64,000 nt of DNA. It comes from Rhizomys pruinosus (taxonomy: Eukaryota; Chordata; Mammalia; Rodentia; Spalacidae). The stretch spans positions 69,491 to 133,490 of the forward strand of contig VZQC01008797.1 in NCBI GenBank assembly GCA_009823505.1, given 5' to 3'. Both the position numbers and the translations under genes were made by a program. The first letter of the stretch is position 1, and each line of letters begins with the position of its first letter. This document shows positions 57,819-60,191 of this stretch, piece after piece. The notes beneath the pieces were generated by a model. That model had not been told where the DNA came from and did no database searches. It was given only the letters and a program-made list of their open reading frames with translations.

Positions 57819-60191
57819 CCTCTTTCTTTCTTTTCTTCCTTATCGATCTTTTTGAGATAGGGTTCCCCTCCAGATGTCCTGAAACTGACCAAGCTGGTCT
57901 CAATCTCACAAAGATCCTCCGCCTTCCCAGTGCTGGTAAAGTCATGTGCCGCCATGCCTGGCTCTGTTTTGCTTTTGAGACAGGGTCTTACTATGTAGCC
58001 CTGGCTGGCCTGGAACTTGCTATGTAAGCCAGGTTGGCCTTGAACTCACAGAAATGTACCTGCTGCCTCTGCTCCTCAAATGCTGGAATTAAAGGCATGC
58101 ACCACTATGCCCAGTATTATTGCTGTCTTTTATCCTAGGACTTTTCTAGTAAATTAGAAATAGTAATATTAAGAATGGGTTATAAAACTAGGAAAGAGAG
58201 TCCAGAAATTTTCAAGTGATAGTGTATGAACAAAGAAAATAAAATAATGAATTCTTATATTTTTAGTCAAACCTACAGTTCCAGAATAAGGAATCCCTCT
58301 TCTGTAGTATGAGTCTAAATTCTCAAATCTCACACTGCCAAGCAACGAAGTTACAAAGATAGAGTTTGTTTTACTGATCTGTGCACCTGTAAGAAATGAT
58401 GGAATGCAGTGTCAGGAAGGAATTGATCAGTTGATCAAAAACTTTAGGGTTGGGATGTAGCTCAGTGGTAGAGTCCTTGCCTAGCTTGTGCAAGGACCTG
58501 GGTTCAACCCATCCCCCCAAAAGCTACCTTCAAAAGTACTTCGTTTCACCATTTTGAGCAATAATTAATTCATAATTAATAATCGATGTTGCTAACACTA
58601 ATTTTTATTAGTTGGGCCACCATGTATCCCCAGGTTGTTCATAAAGTACAATCATTACCTGTCCCAAATTCTGTAACAGTTACATTGACCTGAAATGACA
58701 TGAAAAATCCAGAACGGTAGAGTTGGAAGACTTTTGTATTTACAGCTTGAGACACACAGCCATCTTTCAGCTGAAAAATGAAAGAAAAACTTGAAGGAGG
58801 AAGAAGTGGAAGATGTTAAATCAGTATATCAAGGGAGGGAAGGTGGTTCAAGAAAATTCACAATGTGGATGTTTTATATTGTTGTTGTTGTTGTTGTTGT
58901 TGTTATTATTATTATTATTATCATGTTGTTGTTGGTGGTGGTGGTATTTTTGAGACTGGGTCTCCCTTTAGTCTGAGCTGGCCTGGAACTTGCTCTCTAG
59001 ACCAGGCTGGCCTTGAACTCACAGAGATCCACCTGCCTCTGACTCCCAAGTGCTGGGATTAAAGGCGTGTGCCACCACGCCCAGCACTAAAGATGGTTCT
59101 TTGCCACCAGGTGGGTGCTGAGAATCAAACCCGGATCTTCTGCAAGAGCAGTCAGTGCTCTTAACCACTGAGCCATCTCTCCAGCCCCAATATTTTATGT
59201 TATTAAAGGATGAAAATGGAGCTGAATCATATTTTAAGTGTAAGAAATTGGGAGCTGGAGAGATGGATCAATGGTTAAGAGTTATGGCTGCTCTTGGAAA
59301 GCACTCAGGTTTGGTTCCCAGCTTGTATATGGTAACCAGCAACATTCTGTAACTCCAGTTCCAAGGGATCTGTCGCCCTCTTCTGGCCTCCACAGGCATT
59401 GCACACACATGGTACACTTACATACATACAGGCAAAGCACTCATACACATAAAATAAAAATAACTTTAAAAACTAAAAAAAAAAATTAACAAGATGAAAA
59501 CTAAAATGATGTATAGACACAAAAAGGAGAAACTTTCATAAGCATGATTTAGAATGAAGAAGAACAGAATCTAGAGCAATGCAAAAAGAGGCTTTGAATT
59601 GCAGGTGTTTGAAAATAAACTGCTTTTAAAAGGATTCTCCCAGGAAAGATCAGGGAGATCTTTTCAGATTCTAACAATCCATAGGCAATAGCAATATCAG
59701 AAGAGGCTTTTTCAAACTTTTTCTCTATTCTTTATCTTACTTAGCTTCAATGGAAGTGTCGCTAAGTCCCCTTTATAAATGGAGTCAAATACTGGGTTGA
59801 AGAGATGGCTCAGCTGTTAAGAACACTTGGTGTTCTTCTAGAGGACATGGGTTCAATTCTCAGGACCAACATGGCAGCTAACAATCTATGTTAACTCCAG
59901 TTCCAGGTTATCCAGCACCCTCTGTGGGGCAAAGCACACACATGTGCACTTACATACATGCAGGAAGAACCACTCATACACATAAGATAATAAATAAAAA
60001 TTGTTAAAAATAAATGGAATCAAATAATGAGGTATTAGAGAACATTTCCTTCTGATGAAGGCATGGACCGTACCTGTTCAATAAACTGCTCACATATTTC
60101 ATTGCTTTCATTCTCACACTCCCTTGTGGAAGAAGATTCTCTGCACACCTGGATCTGGGCTTTTCCTGGCACAGGCTGCCCATAGGTGTAT
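3845..60191 (-). CDS. Mug1: Murinoglobulin / alpha-1-inhibitor III gene (A2M family), 27 exons seen, 5' part outside the window
   Basis: Family members are secreted plasma protease traps: a protease cuts the bait region, the thioester reacts and the inhibitor folds around the enzyme. Murinoglobulins are the monomeric liver form in rodents. Seen here are 27 exons with GT-AG borders and matching phases, about 3,560 coding bases, covering roughly residues 230 to the near C-terminus of a protein of about 1,450-1,480 residues. Family marks include [40 protein letters not shown] and YAFALAGK. Strings such as [18 protein letters not shown] and [11 protein letters not shown] point to murinoglobulin rather than A2m or Pzp, judged from remembered family sequences. 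Which Mug paralogue this is cannot be settled. Two anomalies: an in-frame TAG in the fifth exon listed, and a 12.3 kb inverted copy of five of its own exons inside the intron 12,727-28,043. Confidence 0.88.
4180..4330 (-). repeat. B1 SINE
   Basis: Minus-strand B1 with the GAGACAGGGTCTCCCTGTAG tail side first and the CACCATACCCAGC head last. It sits just downstream of the gene end. 4,520-4,610 resembles an old MIR, but weakly. Confidence 0.85.
5195..5294 (-). CDS. Mug1: Mug exon 27 of those seen (receptor-binding domain, near C-terminus)
   Basis: 100 bp. It reads [20 protein letters not shown], then [14 protein letters not shown]. The family has VYDYYE where this reads VFSYEH, which implies one codon fewer and altered aromatic residues. 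The donor is a good GTAAGT. This region may be drifting, in line with the stop codon upstream. Confidence 0.82.
6058..6310 (+). repeat. B2 SINE
   Basis: Nearly full-length plus-strand B2: GCTGGAGAGATGGCCTAGCG head with the tRNA-like box, then a TAAATAAAATTAA tail. Well preserved, so fairly young. It lies in the intron between exons 26 and 27. Confidence 0.9.
6412..7245. repeat. SINE cluster: B1(+), B1(-), B1(+), B2(+)
   Basis: B1(+) 6,412-6,573 ending in an (AAAAC)n tail; partial B1(-) 6,632-6,750; B1(+) 6,806-6,960; B2(+) 7,028-7,245. The middle two form an inverted B1 pair. All lie within one Mug intron. Confidence 0.85.
7493..7561 (-). CDS. Mug1: Mug exon 26 of those seen (receptor-binding domain)
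   Basis: 69 bp, 23 whole codons: [20 protein letters not shown], then LKN. It matches the A2M segment with NHVLIYLDK. The donor is GTAAGT and the acceptor TTCAAAG. Confidence 0.86.
7868..8080 (-). repeat. B2 SINE
   Basis: Minus-strand B2 with TGTGGGTGCTGAGAATCGAA and the end CCATCTCTCCAGC. It lies between exons 25 and 26. The C-rich run just after it (8,138-8,171) is next to exon 25. Confidence 0.87.
8185..8275 (-). CDS. Mug1: Mug exon 25 of those seen (receptor-binding domain)
   Basis: 91 bp. It reads [20 protein letters not shown], then [10 protein letters not shown]. YTGxRxxSNMxxVDVKxxSGF is the diagnostic receptor-binding-domain motif of the family. The donor is GTAACT. Confidence 0.9.
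8931..9055 (-). CDS. Mug1: Mug exon 24 of those seen (receptor-binding domain)
   Basis: 125 bp. It reads [20 protein letters not shown], then [17 protein letters not shown]. SLxYNxxLP corresponds to the start of the C-terminal receptor-binding domain in A2M. NSS is a possible N-glycosylation site. The donor is GTAAGC and the acceptor TTTTTAG. Confidence 0.87.
9512..9870 (+). repeat. Two tandem B1 SINEs
   Basis: B1(+) 9,512-9,675 (GCCAGGCGTGGTGGCCC head) and a more diverged B1(+) 9,715-9,870, both with A-rich tails. They lie between exons 23 and 24. Confidence 0.85.
10106..10315 (-). CDS. Mug1: Mug exon 23 of those seen (end of thioester domain and CUB part 2)
   Basis: 210 bp, 70 whole codons. 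It begins [19 protein letters not shown], then [18 protein letters not shown], and ends [10 protein letters not shown]. DTVVALxALxxY, NNRLLLQ and GxGCVYxQ are the matching family landmarks. The donor is GTAACA and the acceptor CCGTGCAG. Confidence 0.9.
10538..10700 (+). repeat. B1 SINE
   Basis: Plus-strand B1 (GTGGTGCACGCCTTTAATC) with an A-rich tail, in the intron between exons 22 and 23. Confidence 0.86.
11040..11258 (-). repeat. B2 SINE
   Basis: Minus-strand B2 ending GAGCCATGTCTCCAG, in the intron between exons 22 and 23. Confidence 0.86.
11396..11595 (-). CDS. Mug1: Mug exon 22 of those seen (thioester domain)
   Basis: 200 bp. It reads [19 protein letters not shown], then [19 protein letters not shown], and ends [11 protein letters not shown]. 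The W-E-R opening and the GGFSSTQ-like ending (GDFSTTQ here) fit the family. The acceptor is TTCGCAG and the donor GTGACT. Confidence 0.89.
12185..12336 (-). repeat. B1 SINE
   Basis: Minus-strand B1, well preserved, in the intron between exons 21 and 22. Confidence 0.87.
12561..12726 (-). CDS. Mug1: Mug exon 21 of those seen (thioester domain)
   Basis: 166 bp. It reads [19 protein letters not shown], then [19 protein letters not shown] and ends LDQSAIKI with one base over. YAFALAG is a family landmark. Phase 0 matches the exon at 28,044-28,118, so the gene resumes here on the far side of the inverted copy. It lies 171 bases left of the lone N at 12,897. Confidence 0.9.
14026..14145 (+). pseudogene. 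Left-arm copy of Mug exon 16, broken by a G run
   Basis: Reversed copy of 36,604-36,687. Splice borders (TTTCAG and GTAAAT) and the [13 protein letters not shown] end survive. The middle holds 36 consecutive G bases (14,047-14,082) absent from the partner, and one A is missing from ACTAAAGCC. It cannot code. Confidence 0.88.
14282..14565 (+). repeat. 19-bp minisatellite, left-arm copy
   Basis: Tandem units like AGGAGACACCTGCAGCCCT, the reverse complement of the array at 36,172-36,475. The last units (after 14,530) are ragged with dropped bases, unlike the regular partner. Confidence 0.85.
15289..15464 (+). pseudogene. Left-arm copy of the Mug thioester exon, frameshifted
   Basis: Reversed copy of 35,283-35,459, 176 bases against 177. 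[16 protein letters not shown] is still readable. Several single-base insertions and deletions follow (around 15,382-15,415 and 15,452-15,460) and break the DYLRATGLL part. Confidence 0.9.
18131..18227 (+). pseudogene. Left-arm copy of Mug exon 18, disrupted
   Basis: Reversed copy of 32,664-32,745. [18 protein letters not shown] is intact, then extra bases scramble the rest and the donor (GGGAAAAG in place of GGTAAAAG). It is about 97 bases long against 82. Confidence 0.82.
19130..19287 (+). pseudogene. Left-arm copy of Mug exon 19, frameshifted near its end
   Basis: Reversed copy of 31,715-31,871, 158 bases against 157. It is open through [17 protein letters not shown] and then hits an in-frame TGA at 19,260; the final PVNNAWE part is altered. 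Confidence 0.87.
23068..23142 (+). pseudogene. Left-arm copy of Mug exon 20, intact sequence
   Basis: Reversed copy of 28,044-28,118, same length and still reading [20 protein letters not shown]. It is labelled pseudogene only because it lies on the opposite strand to its gene, without the neighbouring exons needed for function. Confidence 0.87.
25196..25994. other. Spacer between the inverted arms
   Basis: About 0.8 kb with no mirror partner. It holds a minus-strand B1 (25,316-25,485) that is itself unusually rich in small insertions, a short (TA)n near 25,511-25,524, and an L1 3'-UTR-like stretch (25,545-25,790) related to the one at 28,830-29,105. No coding content seen. Confidence 0.75.
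26550..26912 (+). repeat. Unassigned rodent repeat, about 360 bp, nested in an older SINE
   Basis: It begins GTGTGGCGGTTTGAATGAGA and ends in AATAAACTCTTCC followed by GTGGTTTATCACAGCAAC. It splits a tRNA-like SINE whose halves lie at about 26,470-26,550 and 26,925-26,990 (GCTCAGTTGGTAAAGTGCTT on the minus strand). The mirrored copy is at about 24,300-24,650. Confidence 0.65.
28044..28118 (-). CDS. Mug1: Mug exon 20 of those seen (thioester domain)
   Basis: 75 bp, 25 codons: [20 protein letters not shown], then GLNFT. This agrees with the A2M exon of the same length (GGVEDEVTLSAY...). The donor ACC|GTATGG is moderate. The next true exon is at 12,561-12,726, so the intron as assembled is 15.3 kb and contains the inverted copy. 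Confidence 0.89.
28830..29105 (-). mobile_element. L1 3'-UTR fragment
   Basis: It contains GGCAGCTGATTGGTGCTGAG and GCTCCAGTGGAAGAACTC, as in rodent L1 3' ends. Mirrored at about 22,090-22,370. A related but distinct copy lies in the spacer (25,545-25,790). Orientation is judged from the remembered L1 3' end and is uncertain. Confidence 0.6.
29545..29742 (-). repeat. B4 SINE (ID-B1 type)
   Basis: On the minus strand an ID-like tRNA part (GGGCTAGGGATGTAGCTCAG type) is followed by a B1-like part, which is the B4 layout. Mirrored at about 21,440-21,640. Confidence 0.65.
31715..31871 (-). CDS. Mug1: Mug exon 19 of those seen (thioester domain)
   Basis: 157 bp. The first base completes Trp. It then reads [20 protein letters not shown], later [16 protein letters not shown], and ends PVNNAWE. 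LIWLSxxQxxNGCFR is characteristic of the family. The acceptor is GCATCACAG and the donor GTAAGC. Confidence 0.91.
32664..32745 (-). CDS. Mug1: Mug exon 18 of those seen (thioester domain)
   Basis: 82 bp. It reads [18 protein letters not shown], then [10 protein letters not shown] with the Trp codon split TG|G. GYQ..L..K..DGSYS is a family landmark. The donor is GTAAAA and the acceptor CTGTTTTAG. Confidence 0.9.
32980..34170. repeat. Pair of diverged direct repeats of an unassigned element
   Basis: 32,980-33,320 and 33,800-34,170 share a long, diverged sequence in the same direction: both have AGCCTAGGGAACAA, AGAATGTAAGGGCTG and ACTACAGCAATATAGACTGGA. Both copies are mirrored in the left arm (about 17,460-17,850 and 16,620-17,010). 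The family is not known to me. It lies between exons 17 and 18. Confidence 0.7.
34665..35075 (-). repeat. Unassigned interspersed rodent repeat, about 400 bp, copy 2
   Basis: Reverse-complement relative of 600-1,016, in the intron between the thioester exon and the next Mug exon. It shares the TTGACACACCTGGGT start and the GTTTTGTCACAGCAA end. Confidence 0.7.
35283..35459 (-). CDS. Mug1: Mug exon 17 of those seen: thioester exon
   Basis: 177 bp. It begins [16 protein letters not shown], then the thioester signature PYGCGEQN, then [14 protein letters not shown] and [10 protein letters not shown]. In this family the Cys and the Gln of GCGEQ form the internal thioester that binds the trapped protease; both are present. 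The exon is fully open and ends LLNG with a split Gly. Donor GTGAGA, acceptor TCTCCAG. Confidence 0.94.
36172..36475 (+). repeat. 19-bp minisatellite in the intron before the thioester exon
   Basis: About 16 units of CTAGGGCTGCAGGTGTCTC. Spacing between CTAG starts is exactly 19 (36,258, 36,277, 36,296, 36,315). Units vary at a few sites (CTGCAG or CTACAG, GTGTCT or GTATCT). It lies between exons 16 and 17. Confidence 0.9.
36604..36687 (-). CDS. Mug1: Mug exon 16 of those seen (CUB)
   Basis: 84 bp. It reads [20 protein letters not shown], then ARSFVTIVG. LxLPxxVxExSAR..V matches the family strand that leads into the thioester domain. The copy in the left arm (14,026-14,145) has a long G run inserted; this version is intact. 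Confidence 0.9.
37794..37845 (-). CDS. Mug1: Mug exon 15 of those seen (CUB)
   Basis: 52 bp mini-exon reading [17 protein letters not shown] with one base over. PEGxEKE is a family landmark. It lies only 34 bases outside the right arm of the inverted repeat and so has no copy in the left arm. The donor is GTAAGG. Confidence 0.88.
38405..38588 (-). repeat. B1 SINE with a long T tract and a lone N
   Basis: Minus-strand B1. A T run of over 20 bases ends in a single N at 38,451, immediately before GAGACAGGG. It lies between exons 14 and 15. Confidence 0.87.
38769..38887 (-). CDS. Mug1: Mug exon 14 of those seen (CUB part 1)
   Basis: 119 bp. It reads [20 protein letters not shown] and ends [16 protein letters not shown] and DTVxKxLLVE correspond to the strand before the thioester domain in A2M. 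The donor is GTAAGT and the acceptor CTTCCAG. Confidence 0.88.
39125..39375 (+). repeat. Composite SINE: 5' B2 fused to B1, copy 1
   Basis: B2 head GGCTGGAGAGATGGCTCAGC runs for about 100 bases to CTAAGAACTGTCTTTAA, then passes straight into B1 (GCCAGGCATGGTGG) with an A tail. The same junction recurs at 41,803 and 59,086. Confidence 0.85.
39625..40240. repeat. B2(+) then B1(-) pair with a lone N between
   Basis: B2(+) 39,625-39,845 without its head; N at 39,950 at the end of a T run; partial B1(-) start 40,020-40,058; fuller B1(-) 40,085-40,240. CTCTACTTCAGTTTTTT-like text appears on both sides of the partial B1. Confidence 0.8.
40325..41533 (-). repeat. Four B2 SINEs in a row
   Basis: Minus-strand B2 at 40,325-40,550, 40,630-40,850, 41,022-41,240 and 41,312-41,533, each ending in a GCCATCTCT-type head. 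All lie in the intron between exons 13 and 14. Confidence 0.88.
41705..41962 (+). repeat. Composite SINE: 5' B2 fused to B1, copy 2
   Basis: B2 head to AGCTAAGAACTGTCTTTAGT, then B1 (GCCCAGCGTGGTGCCGAAC) with tail CTCAAAAAGACC. Same layout and join point as 39,125-39,375. Confidence 0.85.
42108..42650 (+). repeat. B2(+) and a diverged B1(+)
   Basis: B2(+) 42,108-42,315 and a shortened B1(+) 42,513-42,650, both upstream in plus coordinates of exon 13 and so in its downstream intron in gene sense. Confidence 0.78.
42761..42890 (-). CDS. Mug1: Mug exon 13 of those seen (MG7)
   Basis: 130 bp. It reads [20 protein letters not shown], then [13 protein letters not shown] with a split last Gly. VQLEAS and the W-V-I-P-K-LG ending match the family. 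In the sense direction a (GA)n run lies about 45 nt upstream of the acceptor. The donor is GTGAGT. Confidence 0.89.
42936..42968. repeat. (CT)n microsatellite
   Basis: About 16 CT units; in gene sense a (GA)n tract about 45 nt before the exon 13 acceptor. Confidence 0.92.
43333..43561 (-). CDS. Mug1: Mug exon 12 of those seen (MG7)
   Basis: 229 bp, one base in and phase 0 out. It reads [20 protein letters not shown], then [19 protein letters not shown], and ends [16 protein letters not shown] and FQPFFVE are family landmarks. The acceptor is CCCTGCAG, chosen because the inner CAG nine bases on breaks the phase. The donor is GTAAAG. Confidence 0.9.
44029..44133 (-). CDS. Mug1: Mug exon 11 of those seen (after the bait)
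   Basis: 105 bp as drawn. It reads [19 protein letters not shown] and then [13 protein letters not shown], ending with donor A|GTGAGT. FPETWxWDL is invariant in the family. Two acceptors sit four bases apart (TTTTAG and TTAG). With the GG|GTAATC donor only the inner one avoids a stop; with T|GTGGGT the outer one is needed (start 44,137). Confidence 0.83.
44229..44283. repeat. (TG)n microsatellite
   Basis: About 27 TG units with one TT interruption; in gene sense a (CA)n tract about 95 nt before the acceptor of exon 11. A B1 piece follows (44,304-44,350). Confidence 0.92.
44462..44878. repeat. Head-to-head inverted B2 pair
   Basis: B2(-) 44,462-44,670 ends CAATCTCTCCAGCCCC and meets B2(+) 44,671-44,878 (GTGGTTAAGAGGACCAGC) with no spacer. 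The pair could fold as a hairpin in the transcript. Bait-region intron between exons 10 and 11. Confidence 0.82.
44955..45788 (-). repeat. SINE cluster: B1 then three B2
   Basis: B1(-) 44,955-45,108; B2(-) 45,122-45,334 (well preserved); B2(-) 45,345-45,560 and 45,570-45,788 (old, diverged). It ends 190 bases before the bait exon. Confidence 0.82.
45979..46118 (-). CDS. Mug1: Mug exon 10 of those seen (start of bait region)
   Basis: 140 bp as drawn. It reads [18 protein letters not shown], then enters the bait region: [19 protein letters not shown] and onward to SAPSAAA. The bait is the exposed loop cut by target proteases. Here it offers Arg, Phe, Tyr and Lys-Arg sites. The donor is uncertain: GG|GTAATC (used here) or T|GTGGGT, eight bases... 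further into the last codons of the exon; each pairs in frame with a different acceptor of the next exon. Confidence 0.78.
46543..46925 (-). repeat. B2 and B1 SINEs side by side
   Basis: B2(-) 46,543-46,772 lacks part of its head; B1(-) 46,780-46,925 follows directly. Intron between exons 9 and 10. Confidence 0.83.
47254..47424 (-). CDS. Mug1: Mug exon 9 of those seen (MG6)
   Basis: 171 bp, 57 whole codons. It begins [19 protein letters not shown], then [20 protein letters not shown] and ends ISDIIR. The [13 protein letters not shown] stretch fits murinoglobulin and not A2m, whose matching segment differs. The donor is GTAAGA. Confidence 0.9.
47820..48036 (+). repeat. Possible LTR-like repeat end
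   Basis: G-rich block followed by CTCTGTAAGTAAACCCAATA and AACTCACTGG, resembling a common rodent repeat terminus with a poly(A) signal. Family not named; could be a solo LTR fragment. Confidence 0.4.
48046..48450 (+). repeat. Perfect-looking 201-bp tandem duplication
   Basis: ACTTTGAGGAAAACAAGCCG begins at 48,046 and again at 48,247; the two copies read the same through CAAAGTACATCATATATACA and then a (TA)n run that is longer in the second copy. Confidence 0.93.
48878..49100 (+). repeat. B2 SINE with (GATA)n tail
   Basis: Plus-strand B2 (GGAGCTAGAGAGAGGGCTCA head, diverged); the tail has grown into (GATA)n at about 49,074-49,096. Confidence 0.83.
49318..49952 (+). repeat. B1(+), B2(+) and (AAC)n
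   Basis: B1(+) 49,318-49,474 with a long A tail, B2(+) 49,593-49,840 close to consensus, and (CAA)n 49,924-49,952. Intron between exons 8 and 9. Confidence 0.87.
50210..51235. repeat. SINE and microsatellite cluster
   Basis: B2(+) 50,210-50,380, 50,487-50,695 and 50,707-50,885; (CT)n 50,905-50,946; partial B1(-) 50,953-51,045; B1(+) 51,074-51,235 ending in an A run and (GA)n. A purine-rich GGGA tract follows at 51,460-51,545. Confidence 0.85.
52033..52182 (-). CDS. Mug1: Mug exon 8 of those seen (MG6)
   Basis: 150 bp, 50 whole codons. It reads [20 protein letters not shown], then [19 protein letters not shown]. The ALRAVDxxVLLLKP strand is one of the best conserved segments in A2M-like inhibitors. 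Both splice sites are strong (TAATTCAG and GTAAGC). Confidence 0.9.
52400..52848. repeat. B1(+) and B2(-) SINEs
   Basis: Diverged B1 piece 52,400-52,495; B1(+) 52,497-52,650 near consensus (GCTGGGCGTGGTGGCGCACG); B2(-) 52,655-52,848. Intron between exons 7 and 8. Confidence 0.84.
52950..53335. repeat. B1(+) and (CA)n/(AAT)n
   Basis: B1(+) 52,950-53,103; then after unrelated text a (CA)n and (AAT)n compound tract at 53,257-53,332, 74 bases from exon 7. Confidence 0.85.
53409..53554 (-). CDS. Mug1: Mug exon 7 of those seen (MG5)
   Basis: 146 bp, phase 0 out. It begins [20 protein letters not shown] and continues [17 protein letters not shown], ending NKCFKNK. The segments ADLAP and [10 protein letters not shown] are family landmarks, and NFS is a possible N-glycosylation site. 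The donor is GTGATG. Confidence 0.88.
53931..53985 (-). CDS. Mug1: Mug exon 6 of those seen (MG5)
   Basis: 55 bp. It reads [19 protein letters not shown] with the last codon split. It directly follows the stop-bearing exon and matches the family MAKG strand. The acceptor is TTGTACAG and the donor GTATAC. Confidence 0.87.
54020..54775 (+). repeat. B2(+), B1(+) and an old MIR
   Basis: B2(+) 54,020-54,225 diverged; B1(+) 54,236-54,386; MIR-like 54,610-54,775 with GTCAGGCACTGTTGAAGAAT and CACATGTATTAAGTCACTTA. Intron between exons 5 and 6. Confidence 0.72.
54985..55540. mobile_element. L1 fragments
   Basis: 54,985-55,290 resembles an L1 3' end. 55,400-55,537 matches the end of L1 ORF2 (TTTATTGCAGCTCTCTTCAC and ATAGAGAAAATGTGGTATGT). 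Both are short and broken; no intact reading frame. Confidence 0.65.
55538..55826 (-). mobile_element. B2 SINE with target-site duplication
   Basis: B2(-) about 55,557-55,807, close to consensus. The flanking sequence CTACTCTTGTTTATTCTT appears at 55,538-55,555 and again at 55,809-55,826, an exact target-site duplication, so this is a clean and fairly recent insertion into the L1 fragment edge. Confidence 0.9.
55966..56193 (-). CDS. Mug1: Mug exon 5 of those seen (MG4-MG5), with an in-frame stop
   Basis: 228 bp, 76 codons, phase 0 on both sides. It reads [20 protein letters not shown] and later [17 protein letters not shown]. The reading frame is clear until two codons before the splice site, where it reads VNFF, TAG, L and then donor GTAAGT. 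The next exon continues VMAKG. Relatives have Tyr at this site (FYYLxMAKG in A2M), so TAG is one base from TAT or TAC. A possible donor 18 nt upstream (GAT|GTAAAC, exon end 55,984) would skip the stop and keep the frame while losing six codons. Confidence 0.87.
56440..57325 (-). repeat. B2 and B1 SINEs between exons 4 and 5
   Basis: B2(-) 56,440-56,632; diverged B1(-) 56,710-56,823; B2(-) 57,147-57,325. The rest (56,824-57,140) looks unique. Confidence 0.78.
57423..57581 (-). CDS. Mug1: Mug exon 4 of those seen (MG4)
   Basis: 159 bp, 53 whole codons, phase 0 on both sides. It begins [20 protein letters not shown] and ends [20 protein letters not shown]. The TTDExGxxQFSI segment is a strong A2M-family landmark. 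The donor is GTAAGA. It lies between B2 and B1 elements. Confidence 0.88.
57785..58118 (-). repeat. (CT)n and two B1 SINEs
   Basis: (CT)n with interruptions 57,786-57,826, then B1(-) 57,848-57,962 (shortened) and B1(-) 57,965-58,118. Confidence 0.82.
58277..58386 (-). CDS. Mug1: Mug exon 3 of those seen (MG3)
   Basis: 110 bp. It reads [19 protein letters not shown], then [15 protein letters not shown]. The donor was taken as ACT|GTAGGT because it alone gives phase 0 into the next exon; a second GT four bases on (GTTTGA) would break the frame. Confidence 0.83.
58446..58522 (+). repeat. ID SINE
   Basis: GGTTGGGATGTAGCTCAGTG start with a tRNA-like B box (GGGTTCAACCC), as in rodent ID elements related to BC1. 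It lies between exons 2 and 3. Confidence 0.82.
58659..58770 (-). CDS. Mug1: Mug exon 2 of those seen (MG3)
   Basis: 112 bp, phase 0 in and one base over. It reads [20 protein letters not shown] and ends [17 protein letters not shown] is close to remembered murinoglobulin sequence, where A2M has VFQLKR. The acceptor is CATTTTTCAG and the donor GTAATG. Confidence 0.87.
58877..59190 (-). repeat. Composite SINE: B2 head fused to B1, copy 3, after a (TTG)n/(ATT)n tract
   Basis: (GTT)n and (ATT)n at 58,879-58,921, then B1(-) 58,946-59,085 joined to B2 5' part(-) 59,086-59,190. Read on the minus strand: B2 head to AGAACCATCTTTAGT, then GCTGGGCGTGGTGG. Same join as 39,125 and 41,705. Confidence 0.85.
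59250..60003 (+). repeat. Two B2 SINEs
   Basis: B2(+) 59,250-59,465 and B2(+) 59,793-60,003, both diverged, on either side of unique sequence (59,500-59,780). Intron between exons 1 and 2 of those seen. Confidence 0.83.
60074..60191 (-). CDS. Mug1: Mug exon 1 of those seen (MG3 start)
   Basis: 118 bp. It starts with one base that completes a split codon and ends in phase 0 with donor GTACGG. It reads [19 protein letters not shown] and continues to EICEQFIEQ. YTYGxPVPG opens the third macroglobulin domain in A2M-family proteins. It is the most upstream exon recognised, so the preceding exons lie past 64,000 or were missed between 60,192 and 64,000. Confidence 0.88.
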
